Shown: positions 24,265-32,442 of the stretch, in pieces
Layout of the letters: the number at the start of each line of letters is the position of its first letter
How positions within the stretch are numbered: the stretch's first letter is position 1
Assembly (NCBI RefSeq): GCF_016629665.1
Contig: NZ_JAEPRQ010000003.1
Span: forward strand, 1 to 64,000
Reading direction: 5' to 3'
Origin: Paracoccus caeni
Lineage (GTDB): Bacteria; Pseudomonadota; Alphaproteobacteria; Rhodobacterales; Rhodobacteraceae
DNA: 64,000 bases
The notes under the pieces: model-generated
What the model saw: only the letters and a program-made list of their open reading frames with translations
What the model was told of the DNA's origin: nothing
Databases searched by the model: none
Translations under genes and position numbers: made by a program

Positions 24265-24888
24265 ATGAAGAAATATGGCCGCACCTTTCATCTGCCAATC
24301 TCACCCGGTGCTACCAGCGACGACAAGATCATGCCTTCGCTGGACGGGCTGATGGTGGAAGACCTCATTGTCACCGAGAAGATGGACGGTGAGAATACGA
24401 CCATTCACGCTGGCGGTTCTCATGCGCGCAGCCCAGACAGCCGTTACCATCCTTCCCGAGACTGGCTCAAAGCGTTCGCGGCAGGGATTTCACCCTATCT
24501 GACAGAGGGCGAACGCATTGTTGGTGAGAACCTTTATGCTCGTCATTCAGTCGCCTATGAGGCGCTGCCCTCATATTTTCTCGGCTTCGCCTGGATCGTC
24601 GGCGATGAAATCCAGTCGTGGGATCTAACGCAGGCTCGTTTCGAGGAACTGGGTATCCAACCTGTTCCAACGCTCTATCGAGGCCCTTATCGCCAAAGTT
24701 TGTTCGATGACTTGGCGCAAGCGCTCGACCTGACGAAGCAAGAAGGTTTTGTAGCAAGGATCGCTGCCTCGTTCGTTGAAAGCGACATGCCGAGACGGGT
24801 GGGGAAATACGTCAGAGAAGGGCACGTTCAGTCAGAAACCCATTGGATGAAGGCTGAACTCATCCCCAATCGCCTCGACGAAGCTTAA
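24265..24888 (+). CDS. RNA ligase family protein
   Basis: A 207-residue protein from ATG 24265 (MKKYGRTFHL). It has the nucleotidyltransferase motifs of the Rnl2-like RNA ligase family: motif I TEKMDGENTT, with the adenylated Lys at 39; a motif III-like YFLGFAWIVGDEI; motif IV KQEGFVARI; and motif V-like VGKYVREGHVQS. Such enzymes seal RNA nicks using ATP. In many bacteria a relative is paired with an AAA ATPase or polynucleotide kinase; no such partner is visible here. It is the last gene before the IS66 right end. The 240 bp that follow contain no gene. Confidence 0.85.
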   Translation: MKKYGRTFHLPISPGATSDDKIMPSLDGLMVEDLIVTEKMDGENTTIHAGGSHARSPDSRYHPSRDWLKAFAAGISPYLTEGERIVGENLYARHSVAYEALPSYFLGFAWIVGDEIQSWDLTQARFEELGIQPVPTLYRGPYRQSLFDDLAQALDLTKQEGFVARIAASFVESDMPRRVGKYVREGHVQSETHWMKAELIPNRLDEA

Positions 24889-25128
24889 CGTCCGCTCCGT
24901 CCGCATAGCGGGCGTGCTGGTCATGACCAGTTTCATATACTGCTGGTCAGCCTTCTGACTATCGCCGGCCATATGCTTGTCCTGAAATAAAAAAGGCGAC
25001 CGGTATCGGGGAGTTCCATCGCGTTTCAATCAGTCCAGACAACAAGGAGGGAGTGATTCGATTTTTCTTTTCGGTGGCGCGTAGCGCCACTCTATCGCTT
25101 AGCGGATGTTCAAAATAGTGGTCAATTT

Positions 25129-25158
25129 GGGGGCCTCTTGCAGCGCTTACCGGGCACC
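25129..25158 (+). repeat. IS66 right inverted repeat plus right target duplication
   Basis: The sequence at 25129-25150 ends TTGCAGCGCTTAC and is the inverted partner of the end at 2224 (18 of 22 matches). It is followed at 25151-25158 by CGGGCACC, identical to the 8 bases before 2224. Coding sequence of the interrupted DUF4150 gene resumes directly after. Confidence 0.92.
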
Positions 25159-25332
25159 GGCGGTGGCGTCAAGTCCGGCGTCAACAGGGGCTGGTGTCGG
25201 CCAATTTCGAACAAGTCATCCTTCACCGTGGGTGGGGACAAGGTTCTTCAGCATGGCTGCGTTTACGACATGAACTGTAATGGCCCCGAGGGGCCGGGAA
25301 ACACTGTCGGCAAGCTCAGATTTGTCGAATGA
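25159..25332 (+). pseudogene. DUF4150 PAAR-like gene, 3' part
   Basis: The last 57 codons and stop of the gene whose first 76 codons lie at 1996-2223. It begins GGGVKSGVNRGW in the frame that follows GNEPGT once the 22.9-kb segment and one duplication are taken out. It continues SFTVGGDKVLQHGCVYDMNC and ends VGKLRFVE. It has no start codon of its own. The stop lies 2 bp before the 3' end of the convergent immunity candidate. Confidence 0.9.
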
Positions 25333-25334
25333 GC

Positions 25335-25847
25335 CTATAGGGGAAGAAGTTTGCTGAAATCCACCTCTACCTCCCTGATAACAGGCTTTACCAGTCGAAC
25401 ACCGGTCTTGTAGTTCGTGCTTGCCGCCAGCGTCTCGTAACGCACCTTGATCTGGCGCATACCTTGCCTTGGAACATCATCCAGCGAGACAAGGGCCAAA
25501 GCCCCTTCATCGTCAACGAAATTCAGCATTATCTGGTTGGAGTCGTATTCCGAATCCCTCTCTATGCTTGATTCGTCGGAAAACACACTTTCGGAATAGA
25601 CGGCAAAGAATACGCTGCGGACCTCGATGTCTGGGACGCCTTCGATTATTTTCTTCAGCGCTGGAGGCAGGATGTTGCGGGCATCATACATGAAGAACAG
25701 CCGTTTCTCCGACCAACCTACCAATGGAGAAGAGACCTCGCCATCGCGGTCGGAAGCCGGATGGCTAAACGAAACGCCGACAATGTGCTCGACAAGCGGG
25801 GAGAAATCTTCGACGCTATATTTCGATAGTATGATGCGCTGATACAT
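25335..25847 (-). CDS. Unknown protein, immunity candidate of the VgrG-2 module (distal)
   Basis: A 170-residue cytoplasmic-looking protein with no signal peptide or membrane segment. It is acidic through the middle (VFSDESSIERDSEYDSN) with beta-strand-like ends. It is the last gene of the minus-strand module, 3 bp after the 148-aa gene. I recognise no family. Small acidic unknown proteins placed directly after a T6SS toxin candidate are frequently immunity proteins, so that role is proposed by position only. Confidence 0.45.
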   Translation of the reverse strand: MYQRIILSKYSVEDFSPLVEHIVGVSFSHPASDRDGEVSSPLVGWSEKRLFFMYDARNILPPALKKIIEGVPDIEVRSVFFAVYSESVFSDESSIERDSEYDSNQIMLNFVDDEGALALVSLDDVPRQGMRQIKVRYETLAASTNYKTGVRLVKPVIREVEVDFSKLLPL

Positions 25848-25850
25848 CTT

Positions 25851-26297
25851 TCAGGCACGCTCCAGAAATCTGACTGATACCGGGCAACGTTCGCCGGTGT
25901 CCGTGACATCGAAGACCGCCTCATAGTTCTCGTCCAGCGCTCTCAATACGTCGCTCGCAAACCTGGCGGCAGCATCCTTGTGCTCATAGTAGAGCTCAAG
26001 CCGAAATTCATAGAGATCATCGACACGTGCCTCCAGAAAAGCGAGGCGATCCAGAAACGTCTCGCCCCCCAGCTCTTCCATCGGGTCGGTTTGATAGTCT
26101 CTCTTCAATCCGTGAAACATCAGCATATGCTGGTCCGAGCTGCTCACGACATGAAAATCTCCCATGTAGTGATCGCTGGCATATTCATAGCAATCGGTGA
26201 AGCCAAGGAGATGGCAGAATATTGCGCCATCGTAAGATACGCCGCCGGCAGATTTTTTTGGCAACACAAAGCCGCTTATCGAAGCTGTTCCTGACAT
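25851..26297 (-). CDS. Unknown protein, immunity candidate of the VgrG-2 module (proximal)
   Basis: A 148-residue protein without signal peptide or membrane segment. It has an acidic helical centre (FLDRLAFLEARVDDLYEFRLEL) between beta-like parts. It starts 7 bp after the stop of the nucleotidyltransferase-like effector candidate, the position expected for its cognate immunity protein. A cytoplasmic location would match a toxin acting on cytoplasmic RNA, nucleotides or protein. The family is not recognised. Confidence 0.5.
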   Translation of the reverse strand: MSGTASISGFVLPKKSAGGVSYDGAIFCHLLGFTDCYEYASDHYMGDFHVVSSSDQHMLMFHGLKRDYQTDPMEELGGETFLDRLAFLEARVDDLYEFRLELYYEHKDAAARFASDVLRALDENYEAVFDVTDTGERCPVSVRFLERA

Positions 26298-26304
26298 ATT
26301 GCTC

Positions 26305-27240
26305 CTAGAATCCTGGTGGCAGAACCCAGTGGGATAGGGTTCCGGACGGGCTGACGACGATATAGGCTTCCCGATTGAAGCTGTTGACCAGGTTGGTCAA
26401 GACGCTTTCGCGACGCACCATCACACGGACGTCCCGTCCCAGGGTCTGTTGAGAAGATTGCGCCCATTGTGCGATGGCCGGATAGGTTCCTGGTGTTGCC
26501 ATCTCGTTGTTGCCGCGCCCCATGCGAAGATTCTGCCCGGCGGGCAGGATGATGAAGATGTCGAGGTCGCTTCTCTGGTTGAACGGCCCGTGTTCCCGGA
26601 AGGTGGTTCCTCGTTGCGCGGACTGACCGGTCAGTGCCGAACCGCGGACACCGACGAAGCCTTGCGAGCCAAGATGGGACATCGTCTGCTGATTGCCGGA
26701 CTGTCCCGGCAGGAACCCCCCCTGCCCGTAAAGGTTTAACCCGTCCCGTCGCGCGGCTGCGATCAGCCCTTGCATGTTTTCCCTGAACTGCGCTTCGTTT
26801 CGATATCCCCTTATATATCCCTGAATGATTGTCTGTTCGCGATTCGCTTGTGCACGCTGGGTCGCCGAGGGATGAGGACGGATGAATTGATACGAAGATG
26901 GCGTCGAACCCTGACGGCCGATGAAAGACTGCGTCGAGACGACATACTGGTCATAGTTCAGGCGAGGATGAAGTTGATTGTGCTGTGACACACGATATTG
27001 CGAGTAGTACTGCGAAAACGCCGCATTCACTTCTGCCGGCGAGACGATCTGCCCGTTTCTCCATCCGGTGATCTGATTGGAAGGTACGACGAAAGTAGTG
27101 AAGCTGCTGTTGACAGATGCACCGGGAACCGCTTCCCGCATCGGGCCGCCGGAAGTAAGGGGCGGCAAGACGTTGCGCAACATGAAATCGCGCTGAAGTG
27201 TCGTCCTGTGCGTTGATCGTTGCTGAGGCCCGATTCCCAT
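26305..27240 (-). CDS. T6SS effector candidate with nucleotidyltransferase-like C terminus
   Basis: A 311-residue protein coded 3 bp after vgrG. The N-terminal ~180 residues are Gln/Ser/Tyr-rich without recognised motifs. The C-terminal part has the landmarks of a DNA-polymerase-beta-type nucleotidyltransferase: G200-S201 in GVRGSALTG, then the D225-L-D227 pair in QRSDLDIFIILP, and a third acidic residue near D270 in RDVRVMV. The GS-to-DxD spacing is longer than usual, with a TTFREHGPF insert. Such folds occur among polymorphic toxins that modify tRNA, nucleotides or proteins. No signal peptide is present, which suits T6SS delivery. Two small genes follow as possible immunity factors. Confidence 0.6.
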   Translation of the reverse strand: MGIGPQQRSTHRTTLQRDFMLRNVLPPLTSGGPMREAVPGASVNSSFTTFVVPSNQITGWRNGQIVSPAEVNAAFSQYYSQYRVSQHNQLHPRLNYDQYVVSTQSFIGRQGSTPSSYQFIRPHPSATQRAQANREQTIIQGYIRGYRNEAQFRENMQGLIAAARRDGLNLYGQGGFLPGQSGNQQTMSHLGSQGFVGVRGSALTGQSAQRGTTFREHGPFNQRSDLDIFIILPAGQNLRMGRGNNEMATPGTYPAIAQWAQSSQQTLGRDVRVMVRRESVLTNLVNSFNREAYIVVSPSGTLSHWVLPPGF

Positions 27241-27243
27241 CGG

Positions 27244-29307
27244 TCAATTGATCTTTACGTCTTTTCCGAGGATGATGAAGTCATCGTAGGAAGAGAAGTA
27301 GAAGTTGTTTCCCAGTATCTTTACGGTTCCATCTTCCAGCATGACAAACCTGCTTTTGCCGCAAACGATCTCGAACTCTTTCCCGGCGACAATCTGGAAC
27401 TTTTGGCCGGTCGAAAGGTGAGTGTTCTTCCCGGCGCTCGTTCCAAAGTCGACCCCTGTTACGATTGATTTATTGGTGCCGACTGTCTCTAGGCTGGTGA
27501 AGCCCACGGTTTCCACTTTTGCCTTATCGACAAATACGGACATATTCCCCAATCCTGGAACAATCTGCCCCAGGAGGCCGAGCCCTGTGGTCGCCTGTTT
27601 TATGCCTTCGGAGTTTTCCAGAAGACTCAGGCTCACAAGTGTCCCAATGGAACTTGGGCCAACCGACAGGAAGTAATCTCCGCCTATGGCTTCGTTCTGG
27701 TTGTTCTTCACCTCAAGGACCTTGTTGTGCCCCACCGATTGGAGCCAGTTGTTGTCGATTCGCTCTGCGTGGTTGTTCAGGGTCTTCTCGTTGCGGTCTT
27801 TCTGTGCATGCACATATATTTCTTCGTCGCCCTCCTGATCCTCGAACCTCAGTTCGTTGAACCCCCGCCCGGATTTTTTTCCGTTATGCGTGTTGGTTCG
27901 GAAGGTGGATCGCGTCTTGTGCTTGGGGAGCTCATAGGGAGCATCGTTTTTCCCGTTGAAGACATTTCCCGTGACCAGAGGCTTGTCGGGATCGCCCTCT
28001 AGGAATTCGACGACGACCTCCATACCGATGCGCGGGATGACCATGCCGCCCCAGCCGGCGCCGGCCCAGTTCTGCGAAACTCGGCATCGCATCGAATGGG
28101 CACCTGCGAGATCCCAGTGGAAGCGCACCAGAATACGGCCGTATTCGTCGCAGTCGATCTCGCCTTCGCCGACGACGACCGCGGTCTGCGGTCCATGCAC
28201 CACCGGCACCGCCGTGCGCCGCGGCGGCACCATCGGCGCGGTGTCCGGCATCAGGGCATAGCTGCCGGTGAACGAATACCCGTCACCGTCCTGACCGCCC
28301 GAGCCGTAGGCTTCGCTGACAAAATGGTGGCTGGCGGAAAGACAGAGATACGTCTCGCCCACACCCGGCACAGGGTCGCCGGACAGCCTCACCCGCCGCC
28401 CCGCCCGCAGGCTGGCGCAGTCCCCAACCGCGCGGTTGCGGCGATCTGCCCCACGTTCCAGGCCCGCGCGCAGCCCCGCCACGATCTTGCCCACGTCTTG
28501 CGCCAGATAGTCGCCCGGATAGTCGAAGCTCTCGATCTGGCCTTGCGCATGGGCGGCATCGCCCAGCCGGTCGGCCTCCATCGCTTGGTCGGGCTTCTTG
28601 AAGTTGTAGTCGGTCAGCCGGATCGCGCCGGTAGTGATGTTTCGTTCCGGCGCCCAGTCCCAGAAATGCTCCTGCTCGTATTGATGGTGGCCATCATAGC
28701 TCTTGTAGGGCCGCGCACCGATCGTCTCATGCGCCAGTACGTCGTCGGTCAGCACCAGCGTGTGGCTGCCCATGGCGTGGCGGAAATGGAAGCTGATGCC
28801 GAAGCGCTCCATCTGCCGGCGGGCGAAGTCCAGGTCGGATTCTCGATATTGCACGGTATACTCCAGCTCCGGATAATCCTGCGACAGTTCCACCTTCAGT
28901 GCTGGATCGCCCAGCTGGGCATAGTCCGCCAGCAGTTCCTGCAGGATCTGCACCACGGTCCTGTTGTGGAAGATGCGCTGGTTGCGGCGGCGCGAGGCCA
29001 GCCAGAACCAGGGCCGGAGCGTCAGGTCATAACGATGCCCGTTCTCGCCGACACCGGCCCATCGCGCTTGGGTCACGATGCCGTCGAAATACTGGATACC
29101 CTCGCGGCCCTCGATTTCGACAGTGGCATGGGTGCCGATCAGCGAATCGAAATCCAGGTCGTCGCGACTGGCCAGGGCCTCGACGCGGTATTCGAACAGA
29201 TCGTTCAGATGGTCGGAACCATCGAAGCGAAGGAGAGCCAGAATATCGGGTCCGAGTTCCGTCGTCAGGCGACCGAGGCGTTCAGCTTGACGCAAGTGAG
29301 CGTTCAT
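27244..29307 (-). CDS. vgrG: T6SS spike protein VgrG (module 2)
   Basis: A 687-residue VgrG. The gp27-like and gp5-like domains (to about residue 452) are almost the same as in the VgrG at 16694-18649, including IDCDEYGRILVRFHWD and QNWAGAGWGGMVIPRIG. After that the sequence departs: RGFNELRFEDQEGDEEIYVH, then the usual beta-helix onset with KVLEVKNNQNEAIGGDY. The tail ends SSYDDFIILGKDVKIN, 3 bp before the effector candidate, and has no DUF4123 gene beside it. The direct contact partner may therefore be the effector itself. It belongs to the older locus that received the IS66-bounded segment. Confidence 0.95.
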   Translation of the reverse strand: MNAHLRQAERLGRLTTELGPDILALLRFDGSDHLNDLFEYRVEALASRDDLDFDSLIGTHATVEIEGREGIQYFDGIVTQARWAGVGENGHRYDLTLRPWFWLASRRRNQRIFHNRTVVQILQELLADYAQLGDPALKVELSQDYPELEYTVQYRESDLDFARRQMERFGISFHFRHAMGSHTLVLTDDVLAHETIGARPYKSYDGHHQYEQEHFWDWAPERNITTGAIRLTDYNFKKPDQAMEADRLGDAAHAQGQIESFDYPGDYLAQDVGKIVAGLRAGLERGADRRNRAVGDCASLRAGRRVRLSGDPVPGVGETYLCLSASHHFVSEAYGSGGQDGDGYSFTGSYALMPDTAPMVPPRRTAVPVVHGPQTAVVVGEGEIDCDEYGRILVRFHWDLAGAHSMRCRVSQNWAGAGWGGMVIPRIGMEVVVEFLEGDPDKPLVTGNVFNGKNDAPYELPKHKTRSTFRTNTHNGKKSGRGFNELRFEDQEGDEEIYVHAQKDRNEKTLNNHAERIDNNWLQSVGHNKVLEVKNNQNEAIGGDYFLSVGPSSIGTLVSLSLLENSEGIKQATTGLGLLGQIVPGLGNMSVFVDKAKVETVGFTSLETVGTNKSIVTGVDFGTSAGKNTHLSTGQKFQIVAGKEFEIVCGKSRFVMLEDGTVKILGNNFYFSSYDDFIILGKDVKIN

Positions 29308-29503
29308 CGCGAGGGCTCCGTAAGTGAGTATGAATCAATCAAAATTCCACGAATGATGCCACTCAAAGCTCGCGTCGCCAAGCCTGGATGAAGATCGCCC
29401 ACAATTTGGTCGACCCGCCGGCAATACCGGCAAGCTCACCTGCGCCGCCTGATGGCACGGTGATGATCAGTCTTTTACATGATCGTGGCCCGGTCGCCGA
29501 CAG

Positions 29504-29854
29504 TCATTTCACGATGCGAGGCGAAACGGGGAAAGTGCTGGTGCCAGGGCTGTCTCCGGGGAAGCTGACCTTCTCGATCAGTTCGATGATCTCGCCCGCC
29601 ACCCCTTCGAAGATCGCGTTGTGTACGGTGACTGCAGGTAGCCCCAGGTGCAGCGTTTCGGGACCGGACAGCTGCCGCGCTCCGGCGGCGATTATGCTGT
29701 CGGTAGCCGCTTCCAGATCGGACACCATCAGGCAAAGATGTGCCAGAGCCCATGTTGCAACCGCCTGACCTTCTCCGGCTGCTTTGCCCTGCATGGGGAT
29801 TTGTGCATCGAGATCGAACAGCTCGATACAGCTGTTGCTATTCAATTGCCTCAA
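29504..29854 (-). pseudogene. VOC (glyoxalase) family protein, C-terminal remnant
   Basis: A 116-residue frame whose core (CIELFDLDAQIP, then ALAHLCLMVSDLEAATDSI, GPAVTVHN-like turn and GEIIELIEKV) matches the C-terminal half of a VOC metalloenzyme. The N-terminal half that should precede NSNSCIELF is missing upstream, and the last ~20 residues look unrelated. It lies between vgrG and the tRNA-Arg gene amid other fragments, so it is probably not functional. The 196 bp between it and vgrG hold no recognised gene. Confidence 0.6.
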
Positions 29855-29973
29855 GCCAACTGTCCTCTGACAGCACCCTTCCGGTCAAGGTTTGTTCAGC
29901 CGCCCAGCACCTCTGCCTCCCATGGCCGTGGCCTCGGGTCGAGGCTCAATATGCGGGGTGCCAACTCGACTAT

Positions 29974-30141
29974 TCACTACACAAGGTTGACGGTCTTCAT
30001 GTCATCGCCATCGGCGGATTGGCGCTGTCACGCGGGCTGACACTCGAAGGCCTCACGGTCTCTTATCTCCTGCGCAATGTGACTGCGAGCGACACGCTGA
30101 TGCAGATGGCGCGCTGGTTCGGCTACGCATTATTATTGTGA
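29974..30141 (+). pseudogene. Z1 domain protein, internal fragment
   Basis: About 50 codons matching the most conserved block of Z1 domain proteins, seen as LHVIAIGGLALSRGLTLEGL followed by TASDTLMQMARWFGY. The frame ends just after WFGY and has no proper start. Z1 proteins are large ATPase-related proteins found in restriction-modification and other defence loci. Only this piece remains, so an earlier defence gene once lay beside the tRNA-Arg gene. The following 248 bp up to the tRNA hold no recognised gene. Confidence 0.7.
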
Positions 30142-30389
30142 TTGATCGGAGTGGTCGCTCCGGGGTAATGTCCCCGGGAGAGCTGAGCACTTTCTTCTGA
30201 GTTTTACCCCGGTTTCGGTTGCCGCCAAGCCAGTTTTTTGGCTTCGCCCATCGCTGTCCGTCATCCGCTTCTGTACGGGATTTGTACCGGTGCTGCCGGT
30301 CGGTTCCGCGAGAGCACGCGCGAAATCCCGCAAGAAGCCGCATGACTTTGCACGGATTCGAGCGTATGCTTCTGTTTTTAATTAAAAAA

Positions 30390-30466
30390 TGGTGACCCCG
30401 ACAGGACTTGAACCTGTAACCTGCCCCTTAGGAGGGGGCTGCTCTATCCAGTTGAGCCACGGGGCC
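30390..30466 (-). tRNA. tRNA-Arg (anticodon CCT)
   Basis: A 77-nt tRNA on the minus strand with encoded CCA (complement of 30390-30392). The acceptor stem GGCCCCG pairs with CGGGGTC, including one G-U. The anticodon CCT sits in a CTCCTAA loop. It marks the right border of the accessory region, with its 3' end facing the island. No second copy of its 3' end was noticed inside the island. Confidence 0.96.
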
Positions 30467-30565
30467 GCCATGCCGCTTTTTACTGCGTTGCAGCGATTTG
30501 GCAAGGTTGTCGCCGCCACCGTCCTCCGCTAACATCCTCGTATATTCATGCTTGATGGCCGATTT

Positions 30566-31579
30566 ATGACAACGCAACGCCCTCGTCGTCCCCTGACCCT
30601 TCGCGATGTATCCGAGGCGTCCGGCGTGTCGGAAATGACCGTCAGCCGTGTGCTGCGAAACCGCGGAGATGTCTCGGCGGTGACCCGCGAGAAGGTGCTT
30701 ACCGCCGCGAAGACACTGGGCTATGTCCCGAACAAGATCGCCGGGGGCCTGGCAAGCCAGCGCGTGAATCTGGTCGCTGTGGTAATTCCGTCCTTGTCGA
30801 ACCTTGTCTTCCCGGATGTGCTGGGCGGCGTTTCGGCGGAACTGGATGATACTGGCCTGCAGCCGGTGATCGGTGTCACCAATTATTCCCCCGCGCGTGA
30901 GGAAATGGTGCTTTACGACATGCTGTCGTGGCGTCCCTCTGGCGTGATTTTGGCAGGTCTGGAGCACAGCAGCGCCTCGCGCGCGATGTTGCAGAACTCT
31001 GGCATCCCGGTGGTCGAGATCATGGATATCGATGGTGAGGGGATCGATACCATCGTCGGCATCTCTCACATGCGTGCGGGCCGCGAGATGGCAGCGCGGA
31101 TCATCGCGGCAGGCTATCGCCGGATCGGTTTTGTCGGCACCCACATGCCAGAGGATCACCGTGCCCGCAAAAGGCTGGTCGGGTTCGAGGAAGGGTTGGC
31201 CGAACAGGGCGTGACGCTGGAGACGCGGGAATATTATCAGGGCGGCTCGTCGCTGCTGAAGGGTCGCGAACTGACCGAGCGGATACTGACCCGCGCGCCG
31301 GATCTGGATTTCATCTATTTCTCGAACGACATGATCGGTGCGGGCGGCTTGCTCTACTGCCTCGACAAGGGCATCGACATTCCGGGACAGATCGGACTGG
31401 CGGGCTTCAACGGGGTCGATCTTCTTGACGGGCTGCCAATGCGTCTGGCCACGACCGATGCCCGTCGCGTCGATATCGGGCGCCGCGCTGCACGGCTTGT
31501 GGCGGGCAAGGATACCTTGCCGGAAGATCGGATCGTCGCGCTGAACCCGACCTTCCTGCCAGGCGATACGATCAGATAA
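30566..31579 (+). CDS. LacI family transcriptional regulator
   Basis: A 337-residue regulator from ATG 30566. The HTH at residues 11-30 (TLRDVSEASGVSEMTVSRVL) is followed by the hinge helix region GYVPNKIAGGLASQR. A periplasmic-binding-like sensor domain follows, with VAVVIPSLSNLVFPDVLGGV and FIYFSNDMIGAGGL. It resembles the GntR (gluconate) branch of LacI regulators, but the effector is not certain. No sugar-use genes adjoin it; the next gene downstream is a peptidase, so its targets are elsewhere. It is the first core gene after the tRNA. Confidence 0.9.
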   Translation: MTTQRPRRPLTLRDVSEASGVSEMTVSRVLRNRGDVSAVTREKVLTAAKTLGYVPNKIAGGLASQRVNLVAVVIPSLSNLVFPDVLGGVSAELDDTGLQPVIGVTNYSPAREEMVLYDMLSWRPSGVILAGLEHSSASRAMLQNSGIPVVEIMDIDGEGIDTIVGISHMRAGREMAARIIAAGYRRIGFVGTHMPEDHRARKRLVGFEEGLAEQGVTLETREYYQGGSSLLKGRELTERILTRAPDLDFIYFSNDMIGAGGLLYCLDKGIDIPGQIGLAGFNGVDLLDGLPMRLATTDARRVDIGRRAARLVAGKDTLPEDRIVALNPTFLPGDTIR

Positions 31580-31632
31580 AGCCTCTTTTGCCTGACTTGT
31601 GGCGGGGCATGCTTACGCTTATCTGTGACGGC

Positions 31633-32442
31633 ATGCGTATTCCATTTCTCGACCGGCTGACGAACAAGCATCCTCAGATTTCCGTTGTGCGATTGCATGG
31701 CGCTATTGGTATGGCGGGCCGCGGTCGCGGGCTGAGCGATGCCGTCCTTGCCCCGGTGATTGAGCGGGCTTTCCGCAAGGGCAAACCGCTGGCAGTGGCA
31801 TTGTCGATCAATTCGCCGGGCGGCTCGCCAGTGCAATCCTCGCTGATCGCTGCGCGGATTCGGCGGCTGGCGGATGAACATGATATCCCCGTCCATGCCT
31901 TCGTCGAAGATGTCGCGGCCTCGGGTGGCTATTGGCTGGCCTGCGCGGCGGATCAGATCTGGGCTGACGACAGCTCGATCCTTGGCTCCATCGGCGTGAT
32001 CTCGGCCGGGTTCGGCTTTCAGGAGTTGATCGGCAAATGGGGGATCGAACGGCGCGTGCATACGGCAGGCCGGTCGAAATCGACGCTGGACCCATTCCGC
32101 CCCGAAAGACCCGAAGATGTCGAGCGGTTGCGCAATGTGCTGGAGCCGATCCATGTGGCGTTCAAAGAGCATGTGACTGCTCGCCGTGGTGATCGGCTGA
32201 CCTCTGACGAAGATCTCTTCACCGGTCAGTTCTGGGCGGGACGAGAGTCTGTCCGTCTGGGTCTTGCCGATGGCATCGCCCATCTGGTGCCGAAGATGAA
32301 ACAGCTTTACGGCGACAAGGTCCGCTTTGCCGTTCACAGCCCCCGCCAGTCGCTGTTCCGCCGCCTTGGCCTTTCTGCCGAAACGGTGCTCGACGCCGCC
32401 GAAGAGCGTGTGGCCTTCGCCCGTTTCGGGGCGAACGGATGA
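31633..32442 (+). CDS. S49 family peptidase (SppA/SohB-like)
   Basis: A 269-residue serine peptidase from ATG 31633 (MRIPFLDRL). The catalytic dyad of family S49 is visible: the nucleophile Ser97 in EDVAASGGYWLA and Lys149 in AGRSKSTLDPF. The ALSINSPGG stretch near residue 56 forms the oxyanion side. It lacks a clear signal anchor, so it is probably a short cytoplasmic or membrane-associated form. Its stop overlaps the ATG of a 39-aa membrane protein, indicating coupled expression. Confidence 0.88.
   Translation: MRIPFLDRLTNKHPQISVVRLHGAIGMAGRGRGLSDAVLAPVIERAFRKGKPLAVALSINSPGGSPVQSSLIAARIRRLADEHDIPVHAFVEDVAASGGYWLACAADQIWADDSSILGSIGVISAGFGFQELIGKWGIERRVHTAGRSKSTLDPFRPERPEDVERLRNVLEPIHVAFKEHVTARRGDRLTSDEDLFTGQFWAGRESVRLGLADGIAHLVPKMKQLYGDKVRFAVHSPRQSLFRRLGLSAETVLDAAEERVAFARFGANG

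Larger units (their letters stand above)
2224..25150 (+). mobile_element. 22.9-kb IS66-bounded segment with cargo
   Basis: The segment is bounded by a left end beginning GTAAGCG (2224) and a right end finishing CGCTTAC (25150). The 22-bp termini match at 18 of 22 positions as inverted repeats. Perfect 8-bp direct repeats flank it. Inside, in the same orientation, are tnpA and tnpB next to the left end and tnpC about 4 kb before the right end. Between them lie a candidate defence operon, a LysR/hydrolase pair, a T6SS vgrG module, a regulator, a lipoprotein and an RNA ligase. It may have moved as one unit, or an ordinary IS66 may have inserted and later been expanded. The additional IS66 right end at 12,322 points to a nested history. 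Confidence 0.8.

Noticed and set aside
28096..29391. 431-codon plus-strand frame antisense to vgrG
   Set aside because: It is the reverse-strand shadow of a GC-rich vgrG; the same happens at the other vgrG. The composition is dominated by H, R, G and Q.
30133..30343. Short minus-strand frames between the Z1 fragment and tRNA-Arg
   Set aside because: Two overlapping frames in different phases, no ribosome site and no family match; not enough to call a gene or an integrase remnant.
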